Shown here piece after piece: positions 26,265 to 38,600 of a stretch of 64,000 nt of DNA. How positions within the stretch are numbered: the stretch's first letter is position 1; each line of letters opens with the position of its first letter. The notes under the pieces are model-generated. The model searched no databases, was not told the origin of the DNA, and saw only the letters and a list, made by a program, of their open reading frames with translations. The translations under genes were made by a program, and so were the position numbers. The DNA is from Tomocerus qinae (taxonomy: Eukaryota; Arthropoda; Collembola; Entomobryomorpha; Tomoceridae). The stretch is from contig CM034547.1 in the NCBI GenBank assembly GCA_020055645.1, positions 59,398,909 through 59,462,908 on the forward strand, read 5' to 3'.

Positions 26265-29200
26265 ATGGATCGTCAAGATACAGACAATTCCTTAATAAGT
26301 GATACTATGAAAAGTCAAGATATGACTTATATTACCCAAAGAGGCTCTCGGAAAGCCAGCTTTTTTATTGGGGATCAAGAAGCCCGCCCTCCCGTAAAAG
26401 TAAGTTCTATTTTGGAAATGCTTAATGTATGTATAAAATTAATGTACTTTCAAAAATGTATAGTTCATAACGCTTTCTTAAAAATGTTACAGATAATTGG
26501 TCCTAATGATGAAGAAATTGACAGAGAAGAAATAGTAGTACCGCCTGATGGAGGATGGGGATGGGTAATTAAACTACCAAAAATTAGTATTTTATATTCT
26601 AGAACTGGAAAATGATGTTTGTTTATGATTATTTCAGGTTATAGTAATTGCAGCATTCATGTCAAATGTAATTGTAGATGGTATAATATTCTCGTTTGGA
26701 GTTATGATGAATCCTATTATAGAAACGTCTAAGAGAGATAGTTCCGTTGTGGCATGGGTCGGAAGTTTGTTGACCGGTTTTTACTTAATGGCTGGTAAGA
26801 ATATAAGTTTGTCTTGTTTGACATTCTCTGAAGGTTCGTGGATAATAATTAAAGAATGATTTTCGCAGGTCCTTTTGTCTCAGCTCTTGCAAATCGTTTC
26901 GGTTTTCGTCCTGTAGCAATAGTAGGTAGTATAGTTGCAGCATTAGCTTTTACATCTTCTTGGTTTTTCAATCGCGAAGAGACAAATATTGGTGTTCTTT
27001 TCGCCCTTTACGGAGTTGTCGGAGGAATTGGTTTCGGCATGATATACGTGCCTGCAGTTGTGGCTGTTGGATTCTACTTTGAGAAAAAACGAGCATTAGC
27101 CACTGGTATTGCAATTTGTGGTTCCGGGATTGGAACCTTCATATTTGCCCCTCTTGTCAATGCCCTCGTTGAAAACTTTGGTTGGGAGAAGTCACTTTTA
27201 TTCCAAGCTGCGATTGTATTATGCTGTGGCCTTTTTGGATCCTTGTACCGTCCATTGTTACCTAAACAAGGTCAGTTTTCAGAGTGCAAATTAGAGTTTT
27301 TTCAAATATTTTTCGACGAGTGATAAGACATTACGAAATGTTTGTAAATGATTATCAGGAGCAGTACATAAATATTTATGTAACATTTTTAATTAGTGTT
27401 ATCCTTGTAATGTTGTTATGTTGCTACTGAATTCTGCATGTTTGTGATACGGTTTTACTATTCCATTTCGCCTGTATAATGCACTGTGTTGAATACTTGA
27501 AAGTTATTTGCTGATGATGTTTCTTGATTTCCTTTGTATAGTTAGCAAGGAAGAAGGTCGTCGTACAAGCAATCCGACTCCATTTCCTACTCCCGAAGGT
27601 ACACCGCTTTTGATGAGAATCAAGCGTGCCCGAGATATGGAGAAATGGGACTCTGTAAATAGTTTTGCCATTTCAAACGAGACACTTCCTGATGGAACTA
27701 AAGTAGATAAGACTCGTGCAGAGCAATTGTATAACCAAGCGAGAAAAGCTTCTACACATTCTCTGACTTCGGGACTTCCCTTGCACAAACAACAGAAACG
27801 GATGTCGGTCCCTTCTATGCTTCCTGCTGCTGATGCTCAGGGACAACAGCAGTTACTGGCAATTCAGCGGGTTAATAGCACCACAAGAGCCAAGAGTTTT
27901 GTCGGTCTGCCGGATCTAAAGGAAATCGGTGAGGAGGATGAGCACAATTCTGAAGATTCTCCCACTGATGGAAGTCGAGAGACTAGTACTCAGCCAAATG
28001 ATAAGAAAACCGATGACAAGGATGATAATGAGGAAACAGTTGTTGCATCTCTTCCTGTTCCCAGTATCAACATCAATGCAAATGATGGAGAAACTCAAGA
28101 GAAAACCGAGAAAGATGTTTTCCCTAACAATGCGACAAATACATCCTTTATCGACGGAAATGAGAATACCACTATGCTCAATAAAAACAACAGCACTACA
28201 GTTACGATGATAGGGAGTTCTATGCTTACTGTCGATGGAATGACCAAATCTAGGATTTTAAGAGTTGCTAGCAAAACCACTTTAAATAAACCGATGTATC
28301 GTGATGATATTTTCTACAGCGGGAGTATGCTTCGTATTCCAGAGTATAAAAGAACTGTAAGAACAAGAAAATTACTACTAACTTATACAAGAAAACTTTT
28401 TTATAGTATTCTTTGTGTTTTCCAAGGTTGATACGGTTATGACAAGTGTGGAATGGACTGCTGCAGTCTCTAGAGTCCCAACGGGATTACCAGAAGAAGA
28501 CCCTGACTCGTGTTGCTCAATGAACATTATTAAAAAGATGCTGGACTTTTCACTTCTCCTTTCTCCAACTTTCGTTTTGTTGGCAGTCTCAGGGGGAATT
28601 ACCATGTTAGGATTCTTTGTTCCTTTTATGTACCTTAAAGGCAAGTACTTCTTAAACATTCTTATACTATCTACCAACATAAAAGAGTGGTTCTAATTCT
28701 TTCTGCACACAATTCTTCAGGGATGGCTCAGGAGGCGGGTATTGACAAATCATCAGCTACTCTACTAATTTCGATAATTGGAATGGCAAACACTGTGGGA
28801 AGGATCATGTGTGGTTGGATTGCGGATAGACCGTCCGTCAATGCTTTAGTCATTAATAATGGAGCTTTAACCATTGGTGGAATAGTTACCATCATTACTC
28901 CGTTTCTCAGAACATATCCTTTACTAGTCACATACGCATGTGCTTTTGGGCTATCCATAGGTAACATTTATTTTTTATACCCATTTTAATGGAAATTGTC
29001 CGAAATGACTCGTTGAAATCTTATTCAATACAACTGATATTATTTTTTAGCATGTTTTGCCTCTCTGAGATCTATTCTTCTCGTGGAACTCCTTGGTCTC
29101 AGTAAACTAACAAACGCTTTTGGACTCTTGCTTCTGTTTCAAGGCATTGCTGCAATTGTCGGAAGTCCATTAGCAGGTTAGTTAATCAAACTTGTACAAA

Positions 29201-29420
29201 ACTGCACTAAACTAGCATAATAGTGCACTAATTATAACTGTAATGTTTTCTTTCAGGATTTCTTTTTGATTTGACTGGCACTTACAACATGTCGTTCTAC
29301 GTGGCAGGCGGCCTCATGTTACTGTCAGGGATCATGTGCTACCCTTTAAATTATGTTAATGCATGGGAACAAAACAGAGAAAAGAAAAAAGAGAGTTTAA
29401 ACGAGAAAAATAATTCCTAA
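26265..29420 (+). CDS. SLC16-family monocarboxylate transporter 2 (9 coding exons, 774 aa)
   Basis: Paralogue of the transporter upstream: a twelve-helix SLC16/MCT carrier for the plasma membrane, substrate unknown. Coding exons: 26265-26399, 26493-26564, 26638-26794, 26869-27270, 27542-28356, 28427-28640, 28721-28960, 29051-29176, 29257-29420. The ATG has context CAAAATGG and an in-frame TAA at 26238-26240 upstream. The TM1 signature DGGWGW is at residues 64-69 and the TM5 signature YFEKKRALATG at 191-201. The cytosolic loop of about 320 residues carries DIFYSGS at 511-517, and TM7 starts near 573. The C-terminus is a short Lys/Glu/Asn-rich tail. Most introns are under 100 nt, apart from one of 271 nt. 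The intron 28641-28720 has a GC donor. The helices match the first copy closely while the loops diverge, which suggests an old tandem duplication. Confidence 0.93.
28641..28720 (+). other. GC-AG intron in SLC16 transporter 2
   Basis: 80-nt intron with donor AAAG/GCAAGT and acceptor TTCTTCAG. The only nearby GT (28645) would put the next exon out of frame. The GC donor gives phase 1, which exactly completes a glycine codon with the GG that opens the next exon. Apart from the C, the donor matches U1 consensus well, as is usual for GC-AG introns. Confidence 0.8.
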
Positions 29421-29466
29421 TTAATTGTATAATTTTTAAAGTTACAAAAGTATAATTTTTTTGAAA

Positions 29467-29472
29467 AATAAA
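29467..29472 (+). terminator. Poly(A) signal candidate for SLC16 transporter 2
   Basis: AATAAA lies 46 nt after the stop at 29418-29420, preceded by a T/A-rich stretch. A short 3' UTR is implied. Confidence 0.55.
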
Positions 29473-30291
29473 AACATTGCCAAAACTATCGAGCTTTGTG
29501 TTTAGTTTCTTGGATGTCATGACTTGGTAAACCTTAAAAATGATTCTGTTCAAACACTATATCTTCATTTAGAGGTTAGAAATTCTGTATTTAATAAACA
29601 TCGCAGCAATGAAGTAATTAATGTTAACTAAATAGATAAACTTAAGTAGATAAACTTTTAACTAAAATATTGAACTATATATTTATATTGTATATAATGT
29701 ACAACTTGCATTATCTACGTACCACTATTACAAACATGGCAGTTTTATATAGTATACATCAAAATAGGGACTTCATAAGTGAGAATTAATGGATGTAAAT
29801 TGTTTTACGGAATAGTTTCGGCAAAATGGTTTATACGATAATATAATCAAACTAATAGTCACATATTCAAAACATCTGCAATAGGAGACTTACCATGCAT
29901 TCATTTACATTTTATACATCAGTATTATGCTTATCGGATAATAAATGAATTAATTATTGATCTACATATACATATTACACTGTCCGATTACTTAGAATCA
30001 GATAATTAGAAAATAAGGTATAAGGCTAGTTTTACATAAAGTATTAATCACGAAAACAGAATCGTAAGTAATAAACATGCGTTTTAAAGTAAACAAAGCA
30101 TACAATTTAATAGATTGTTTGGCTACTGAGGCTATTTGTCTTTTACTACTCGTCACCTTCCAAGTTCATAACAATTTAGCAAACCATTAGAAACATTCAG
30201 TTGACTTACAAAACGTTAAATCTTAGTACAGGTATTAAGGTTATATAGTGTTAACATGAAGTAAGGGAAAGTGTTGACAACATCACGTGAA
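29473..30291. other. Convergent intergenic gap with pinin 3' UTR
   Basis: The second transporter (plus) and pinin (minus) converge here; their stop codons are about 0.87 kb apart. The right part should hold the pinin 3' UTR. On the minus strand the nearest candidate signal I see is ATTAAA at 30111-30106. No other gene recognised. Confidence 0.45.
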
Positions 30292-32581
30292 TCAATCATC
30301 TTCCTCGTCCTCATCGTCTGGGTTTTTATCCGACGCTTTTTCTTTATCTGATGACTGCTCTTCATCCTCCGCTTCATCATCTTGCTGCTGCTGAACATCG
30401 GGACTTTTAGTTACATCCGTCGTTTGTTCTTCTTCAACTACTTTTACAATTATTTCTTCCATCTCCATTTCTATCTCGGGTTCCAGTTTGACAATAGTTT
30501 CCTCAGTCGTCTCAACATTTTCTTTCGAATCTTCTGAAGGTATATCCCTGGCTTTACTACCATCGCTATTCTCTATTTGAGGACCGGCTTCACTATTGTT
30601 AAATACAGTAATACTAAAATCTTCTGCCTCGACATCCGCTAAATCCTCACGTTTCATTATTTCTTTCAATTCCTCTTCAATATCTTCGTCCATCGGATCT
30701 ATTTCGTTTCTACGGAACTCACGCCCATCTACGCGTTTTTCCCAGTATCGCTTACTTCGCTGTTCGAGACCTTCGAGGTCTTCCAAAACAATCTTTCGGC
30801 GATTGGAAATCAATTCTACCAAAAAATTATAAGTTTAAACATTGGCCGACATGATTAACGTAAAGGAGGGTTCAGGGTGATGAGTTATTAGGACTTGGAG
30901 ATGACGGAGGACGAAAAACTTCATATTGTTGCAAAAAATCGTTCTTCGATCAAAGTATACGTTTTCGAGATAATAATGGGAGATTTACTGCTACATGTGC
31001 GAAAAGATAGAATATAATATAAAAATGTAGATAAATAAAATATTGAATTGTCACTTTCGTAAAAATAATCCTGAAATTTTACTAGACCCAGTTTGGAGAT
31101 GCGACTACTTTAGAAAACATTCACATACATTCTACATTATACAACCTTTCTACAGCGATGATAAATTTTTTGATCAAATCGGTGCACCACAATGTGCGTG
31201 CCCCATGCATCAGCAAATCTTTTTATCTCGAAAAAGTATTCATCCAATGTACGATTTTAGTGACAAAATGTAGATTTTTGTCCTCTATCATCTTCAAGTC
31301 CTACTTCAATACACTCCTTAACGAATAAAATAAAAAAATATAGTACCTGCAACGTATTGCTTAGATTGCTCCATTCTACATTCCATTATGGGATTCATTA
31401 TTTTCGGCATATAGAAAATATATGGTTTTGCATCTGTTTTGATGAAGTTGGCCAAATATTTCGTCTTATCTTCCCATTCCTCGAGCTGTAAATCGACCAA
31501 GATTAATACTTAAAACAATTCTCGATTATAATTAGTGTTTTCATGTAGTGTTCATGATTTACCTCCGCAATACGTTTCCGTTTATGCTCTAGTCGCTTTA
31601 TTTCAGTAATTTTTAGCTTCCTATCTCGAATTAACTGCTGTTTTTCTTTTTTGACTTCTTCCTTTTCCTTTTTAGCAGCCTCATCAAGTTTCGCTTCAAT
31701 TTGAGCTCTTTTTTCTTCCTAAAAAATTTTTATTTTCACAATTAATACCTGCTAATAAAGAATTGACAACAACTAACACTTTATAGTACATTGTATCATT
31801 ACTTTATCTTTTAGTTTTGTTTCGTCTTGCTTAAACTGTTTTAATGTTCCTAATAGAGCTCCAAACATCCTACGATTTCTATCTCGACCACTACGATCCT
31901 GTCGCTGTTCTGCCAGTACTTCTTCCCTAGATTTTTCTTTTCCTGATGACACTACTCTTGAGGCCAACTGGAAAGAGAATGCTTTCAAATTATTCTGCTA
32001 TCATTGAATAATGAAATATATTGACTTATTGGTCAACTTACCCTTCTATTTCCACTCCCTTGATGATAAGAATCTTCATCGTCGCTGTCAAATCGAGGCC
32101 TTATTCTAGGGCCGATGACCATTGGTGGTGGCCTGGAAGACGAATCCATTCGTCGGCGTTTTTCATTAGGTTCGTCCATATCATGATCGTAATCATCTCG
32201 TCGCCGTTGCCGTCCATACGATTTTGAAGGTTCATAATCATAATTTATAGTATCTTTTAAATCAGGTGCTTTAGCTATTCCTCCACCTCGCCGATTTCTA
32301 TATGCACATATTAGTATGCAATTAAATTATCAATTATATCTTAGTATTTTTTTTCTGGGGTACTGGACAATTATGATATCGAAATGTTCTATGGCAAGTT
32401 GTAAGTGTAAGAAAATTTAAACTTGTTATAAATGTACATACCTTCCAAACGAGTTTAATTCTGAGGCTTCTTTTCCAAATAGCTTTTTAATATTGTCATC
32501 TACACCCCGTAATGTTTCCCTTGCCTTTTCAAGCTCTGCGTCAAGGCTTCCAGCCAATGTCGTTATAACATCCGTCCCCAT
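30292..32581 (-). CDS. PNN: Pinin, splicing and exon-junction-associated nuclear protein (6 coding exons, 459 aa)
   Basis: Pinin is a nuclear-speckle protein that works in pre-mRNA splicing and joins exon-junction/PSAP-type complexes with RNPS1. Minus-strand coding exons in order: 32581-32442, 32297-32042, 31967-31803, 31718-31563, 31485-31347, 30815-30292; all GT-AG and phase-consistent. Residues 1-46 form the pinin/SDK N-terminal helix (LEKARETLRGVDDNIKKL). The hallmark of the pinin/SDK/memA domain, RNRRMFGALLGTLKQFK, starts near residue 162. A long Glu/Lys/Arg coiled coil follows (about 188-245), then a segment with KPYIFYMPKIMNP, then an extended acidic tail ending in Asp/Glu runs. An in-frame TAA directly precedes the ATG. 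It is shorter than human pinin (717 aa) and lacks its Ser/Arg-rich C-terminal region. The identification is firm from the core domain. Confidence 0.93.
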
Positions 32582-32630
32582 TTAACTACCTTTTGTTTAA
32601 ATGCTATTCAAAAGTGTGCTAAAATTACCT
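32582..32630 (-). other. PNN: Pinin 5' UTR with a probable UTR intron acceptor
   Basis: On the minus strand the sequence GTTCTTTTTCAG ends at 32629, an excellent polypyrimidine-AG acceptor, and leads into 47 nt of leader before the ATG at 32581. This suggests that the 5' UTR is split by an intron whose donor lies further right; I could not place that donor with confidence. Confidence 0.4.
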
Positions 32631-35600
32631 GAAAAAGAACACTTTGTAAGTTTGTATTTGTAACAATTTGGAAGTTCAATCAGAATTTCGAGCTCAATCT
32701 TATAAAATTCGTAAACAAATACCCTCCTTTTTCTACTTGCTGAATATTACTGTGCTACTTTGCAGCTTATTCTCCGAATTTTAAAACAGGCACTCTACCC
32801 GCACTCACACTACACGTATTTATTTTGTATTGTATACTTGACTTGTGTAACATGCAAAGCACAATGTTGAATGAAAGCCGATCAATTTGTGTAAGGTGCA
32901 GTGTTGGATGAATTTCTTTCCCACCTGACTTCAAATCCCTTCATTTGCCGATAGGTGACTCCAGAAACACTTTTCATCACTGGAGACCGAGTGACGATCA
33001 CGATTAGGATATCTGGAACAATACTGGATACTGGCTGGAGGTGGTGAAGACGGAGAATGGAGACTGGAGACGAACAAAGCGAAGAGGTTATTCAATAAAT
33101 CATAATAAAAATTAATCACAAAAGTTTCACTTTCTCTAGTTTCACTGCTACTAGTTCTACGTTCTTTCTACTGTTTCTACTACTACATTTTCGTACTTTC
33201 TAGTTTCCACTTAAACTTGCACAACTTTCACTTATCTATCTCAACTCTATACTCTTCATTCTCATTCCTCATCAACTCAACCAAAATCCAAAGTACAGCT
33301 ATATGTATAATCACAAGCACAACACAACGTAATAAGATTAATTTACCTATGTACCAACAAATAACAATATTAAATAGCATAATTGTACTCTACTAATCTA
33401 AACTACTTAATATATCTTCAATGATTTATTTTCTGTATTCTTAAATCTCCTCTGTTCCAAAGTTCTATCCAAGATCAATGGGGTGTGGTACTTAATTAAG
33501 AGAATGCAACAATTCAAGTGAAATAATAAATCACAGATTCTAGGATTTCCCGCAGAGAATTACTTTTCCTCCGAATCCCAATCCCCGAAGTATTTTGTAT
33601 ACAATAGACGATTTTATTGCAAGCTAAATATTCTAAAACAAAGTTTATCACACAGGTTAACTAAGTCTAATTAAAATTCTAACATTGGAATAGGGGTAGT
33701 TTCCAGAATACTGATTATTTAATAGCAGTTACTTTTTTAATGCATTTTGCTGTTATGCTTTACAATCTACTAAGTCTACTTTATTTACACTTTTGGTACC
33801 TTTACGTACTTAGTGTACTCGTACTGATGAATTATGAATCCCTTTGCATTCACTTGTCATAAGTCATTAAGAACGATTCACCTTTTATGTTCTTAGTTCA
33901 ATGGCTTCTGCTATTCTATAAATATATTTTTTCGTGTTGATCATAATTCATAACTATTTGTGCCATGGAATTTGTCCTTCTAAAAATGTAATGCACAAGC
34001 GCGTGTGTAATGCATATTACATGAAACAATGTACTTCCATCTAGGTAAGTTTTAGCATCTATCAAAATTAAATATTGATGCTTCGTTTTGAAATTCAATA
34101 GCATCTGTGGAAGTTAGTTCCTGAAAATGAATAATAGGTCATAGTCAAACCTATGATAAGTTCATGAGACGCATATGGTTGCTCCTTTTTAGCATGCAAC
34201 TTTTAGTACCTGCCTGCAATTATCATCTTTGTGCATAAAAAATACGGCTAATGTTATAAGTTACTACTGTTATTTTTCTAGGCAAAATTGTACATAAAGA
34301 TGGAGAGGTAAGCCTAAAATATTCATAAATGGCACAAATAATTAAATCCTATTAAATTCAACAGTTACTGTTTCTTCAGCCGGTTTCCAATTTTATTAGT
34401 TTCCTTTCCTGTTTCTCCTTATCCAGTCAATGCAATGTAAGTTATTTGTTAAACTGTTTGAAATGACTGGTATAAAAATATACGTACTCTGTCCGTAGAA
34501 AAGGTAGAGTAAGTTACATGTATTTACATAAACATGAGAACCTATTACTTTAATTGCATAAAGTATTACACGTAAATTACCCCAGTGAGATTGTCGTGAG
34601 TTAATGCCATATTGTCATAAAATTTCATTTCTATAGTTTGGTAGTCCATATTATAAGAATATGCAGCCAGCATAAATTAATAATAATGAGAATGACAAAC
34701 AGATGAATAAATTGTGTATACAATGTGCATAAACATGCACGTACGAACGTGCGACAGCAAGTTGGCATTGACAAATGCTATTAAACTGTCATTACAGGGA
34801 GCTAATTTGCATAAATTAAAGTTTTCGGTAGGTAAAGTAAGATCTAATGATCCAAAAATATAGCAGTCGTAAAATGTGGGAGAAATTAAATTTGGCATTA
34901 AAAGACATTATCGATTCATATCTGATGTTTATGAAAGTTGTAAGTACATATGTAGATAGTATATTATAATGTATTACATGAATATATGCATAGCATTTGT
35001 AATGAGCTCGTTAATAATGGTGCATGACGAAGTAAAAACTAGCAAGACATTAAATGAAATGAGAATTTGTCTCAGGGGAAGTTATGCTGATGACATGCAT
35101 ATGTAAATAAATGAGAAGTTGGGTCGTATAATTTTTCATAGTTTTTTAATTAAAGCCATTTATGTACTTAATGTATCCTTCGTAGTTCAATCAATGGAAT
35201 ATGTTTCGATACAGACATAGACGGGAAATCACATGGACACACATATACAGTTACAGTAGTAGTACAGTACAGGTATATATACATTAATTGTAATAGATAA
35301 AGAGTCAAAAGAGCGTCACCAACCAACACAACAAGGAAAATCCATTCTGTTCTGCTTGTATGAATGTACTATTGTAGAAGAATCTTCGTTTCCATATATA
35401 TGCATCATGTCATCGCTAAATAAATCCAACTCACGTTGTTGTAATTTCTTCCATAGGTAGTAATGGCAAAGATGCAATTAATAATAACATGATTTTCTGT
35501 CCGAACTCTTAGATATTTTGAGTTTAGTACCTGAATGTTCCGAAAACAGTAAGCTATAACCAAATACACATATCATTTGGCTTGGCGTATTGTATGTGTA

Positions 35601-38600
35601 ACATTTTTTACTCAGATACACTACTGCAACGTAAATGGACAGATTATAATATCCTGTAAATTGTAAACATATACACACATTGAACATCATCACCAATAAT
35701 ATAACAAATGCTACAGATTAACGGACAAAACATTTCACGAGATACTTATTTTAGAAACACAAAAAATGTTGACAGGCTGGTTTAGCTTCGTAGTAACTCT
35801 TGAAAAACTGAATTTGGAAGAGAAGGTATAATACTTAAGTAAATAATTTTTTATGTAAGATTGATTGATTTTCTTAGAAACTTATAGAATATTGTTCTGA
35901 GAGAGGCCCACAGGTACAGAAATCATAAACTTTTCTTTAGATCTCGACTCTCTTCGCACGAACTCGACTAATATGTAATTTACACAGTTTAGTTTACATA
36001 GTACAATGGATACACCAACCAACCAGAGCAGAGGAGAGATTACAATAATAAATCAGTTAAATATGATATTGTAATATTAATATGTATTATTATCTTGTTA
36101 TCTACCGAAAATTTGTTTTGTATATGTTCCTATGAATAATTCCCCTTACTACATACAATAAAATGCATATGTATTTATCAAGTACATAATACAGTACTAT
36201 CTTTACAGATTTATACTTAAATATCAAGATCAAGTAGCACAGATAATTAGTAGAACAGCTAATACAACGTACAACTACAACCCAGCAGAGTATTTCTCTT
36301 ACTAAACTAATCTTTTGTATATTATATCGATTTGTAACACACACAGGACAAAAACAAAAATTACAAGAGGGAAGAGTTTTTGGAGCATTTTTCTTCTGAA
36401 ATTCCGTTCAGGAGAGAGGAAATCATAATACATATTATACATGTATAACGGACGATATAGTGTTTCGAGTGAACTGAATGTGAACCGAAGATGGGATTTT
36501 TTTTTGAGACAACAACAACAACACAATCTATAACTATAGACATGCCATGACATAATTAGTTATTACATTACACATTAATTAATTACATTTATTATCGAAT
36601 ACCTACTACATTTATCTCCAATTTAGGTGTTTCCTTCCTAGTGTGTAATATTATGTTGTCTAAATTGTCTGTACTGTTGTAGTAGTATGCATTTATTATA
36701 GAGAGTAGTAGAGTAACACAATAAGCAGCAGCAATCAAAATGCGAGTGACACTGCTCACACAACACAGAGTCCAGAGTTTGTGGTGGTGACAACAAGTTC
36801 TCTCTGTCCCGTCCCGGTCTTAACAACGATCGATACGTCATGCGATGCAATTAGATGACGACAAAAGGATCGATACAGTCCTATTTATATCAGTCAGATT
36901 AAATATTTCAACTGATTGTCAAGGCAGGACAAGGACAGTTTAAAGACTTTGCCAGCTTCTACGCTAATCTCACTCTCGTTGATTTCGTAATCCAATGAGA
37001 CAGCCAATTCTATTTTAAAGTTTTCTCTACATACCTATTCCTGTAACATATCCTGGGCTGGCTCACAAACGACGCATTCTATACTAGTAAAACTATATCC
37101 TTTGTATAGTCTGACTCACAATCACAAACTAATTATTTTGTAATCATTGTATTGACAACAAGATAGGATCTTTGTATAGTAACAATAGATAGATACTGCT
37201 TCGGGTCTCCGTCTCCCTTCCTCCACTCTCCTAAATTAAGACAAAGATTCAAGCCATGTTTCTCTCTATCATTATTATGTACGTACGTAGTAGTAGTCAA
37301 TAGTAGGTAGGTATAATATAATTGCGACGCTAGTCCCCTTCTACTTACTTCGCTTTCAATCACGGTATGTATAAGATAATATAAAATCAACGTGTCCTCG
37401 CAATAATTTCATAATCATAATATTTCTGTATTTATGTAATTAACGACAACGACGGTGTACTGTGTACTGTACAATTGATTGTTGTTTGTAAATGTACGTG
37501 AGACCGCAAGACATGAGACGATTCCAGAATGAGTAATTAATTATCCAGAGATCTTGAGACACTAAACTTTAATTTAAATCAGCTACCTATATACTCCATT
37601 ATAGCTTCCCCTGTGTACGTCTCTCTTTTGTCTATTGAATATGATCTCACGTTGACATGACAGGTTCTGTTTCGATTCTAACTACATAGCTACACACTAC
37701 ATTATTATAATCTGCCTATCTGTACTCTAGTTTTCTATATCCTTTTAGTATTACATATAGATAAAAGGGTAAGGTACACCTACTACCTACCAATACAACT
37801 TACAATACATGTCAACTCTACTAGCATGCAATAATGTAATGTACCATGTCATATATGTCAGTAGTGCAATCTCAGTTCATATCATAATAATACGCAAACA
37901 ATAATAACTCTCTTCATCATATAGTAGTAGTATAGGTTATAATTGTGTGAGTACCTAGGTCGCTTTCCTATCCCACTATACAATATATTATTATGGAGTA
38001 GTAAATGGACCTAGACTAACGAATACTACACGCTCACTTCCTCCACTTCTAACTAATGAAATTACATTTCTACATTATTACATTTCCCGATATTTTCTCT
38101 ACATGTAATTCCCCGAGGAATTCATTACATAATTTAACTATAGGTAGTACTTCCTCTTTAAAAGTAAATAATGTTCCTACATACATTGTATAGTATGTAT
38201 AGGTATGTATATGTAGGTATGTGTCTGGTGGTTTACATTCTTTCTCTATCTCTCTTGCAATGTACATACGGATGTTTCGTTTGCGCATTAATTAGATAGG
38301 TATTCCCTTCCCACTATGTTACTAACACAGAGCTATAGCGCTTCTTTGTGATTTCTCCCATGACGAAAACGAAAGTCCTTCAAATGACATGACATCCGAT
38401 GAATTGTGTATTTCTGTTGTAGCCTTCAATTATTAAACACTACAAGTACATTACATTACGGGACGCACAGTTTGTAATGTCAGTGTTGTCAATTTTACTG
38501 TTCGGTGTAGTGAATTAGTGAAGATTTGATTAGCAGGAGACAAGTCAAGAAAACATGGTCAAATTATACAAGAGTAGTAAAGTGCTTTATGTAGAATTTA

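Noticed and set aside
27504..28280. Minus-strand and shifted plus-strand frames across transporter 2 exon 5
   Set aside because: The phase-consistent frame on the plus strand explains this exon; the others are shadows.
30596..30832. Ser-rich plus-strand frame opposite pinin
   Set aside because: It is the complement of the Glu/Asp/Arg-rich last pinin exon.
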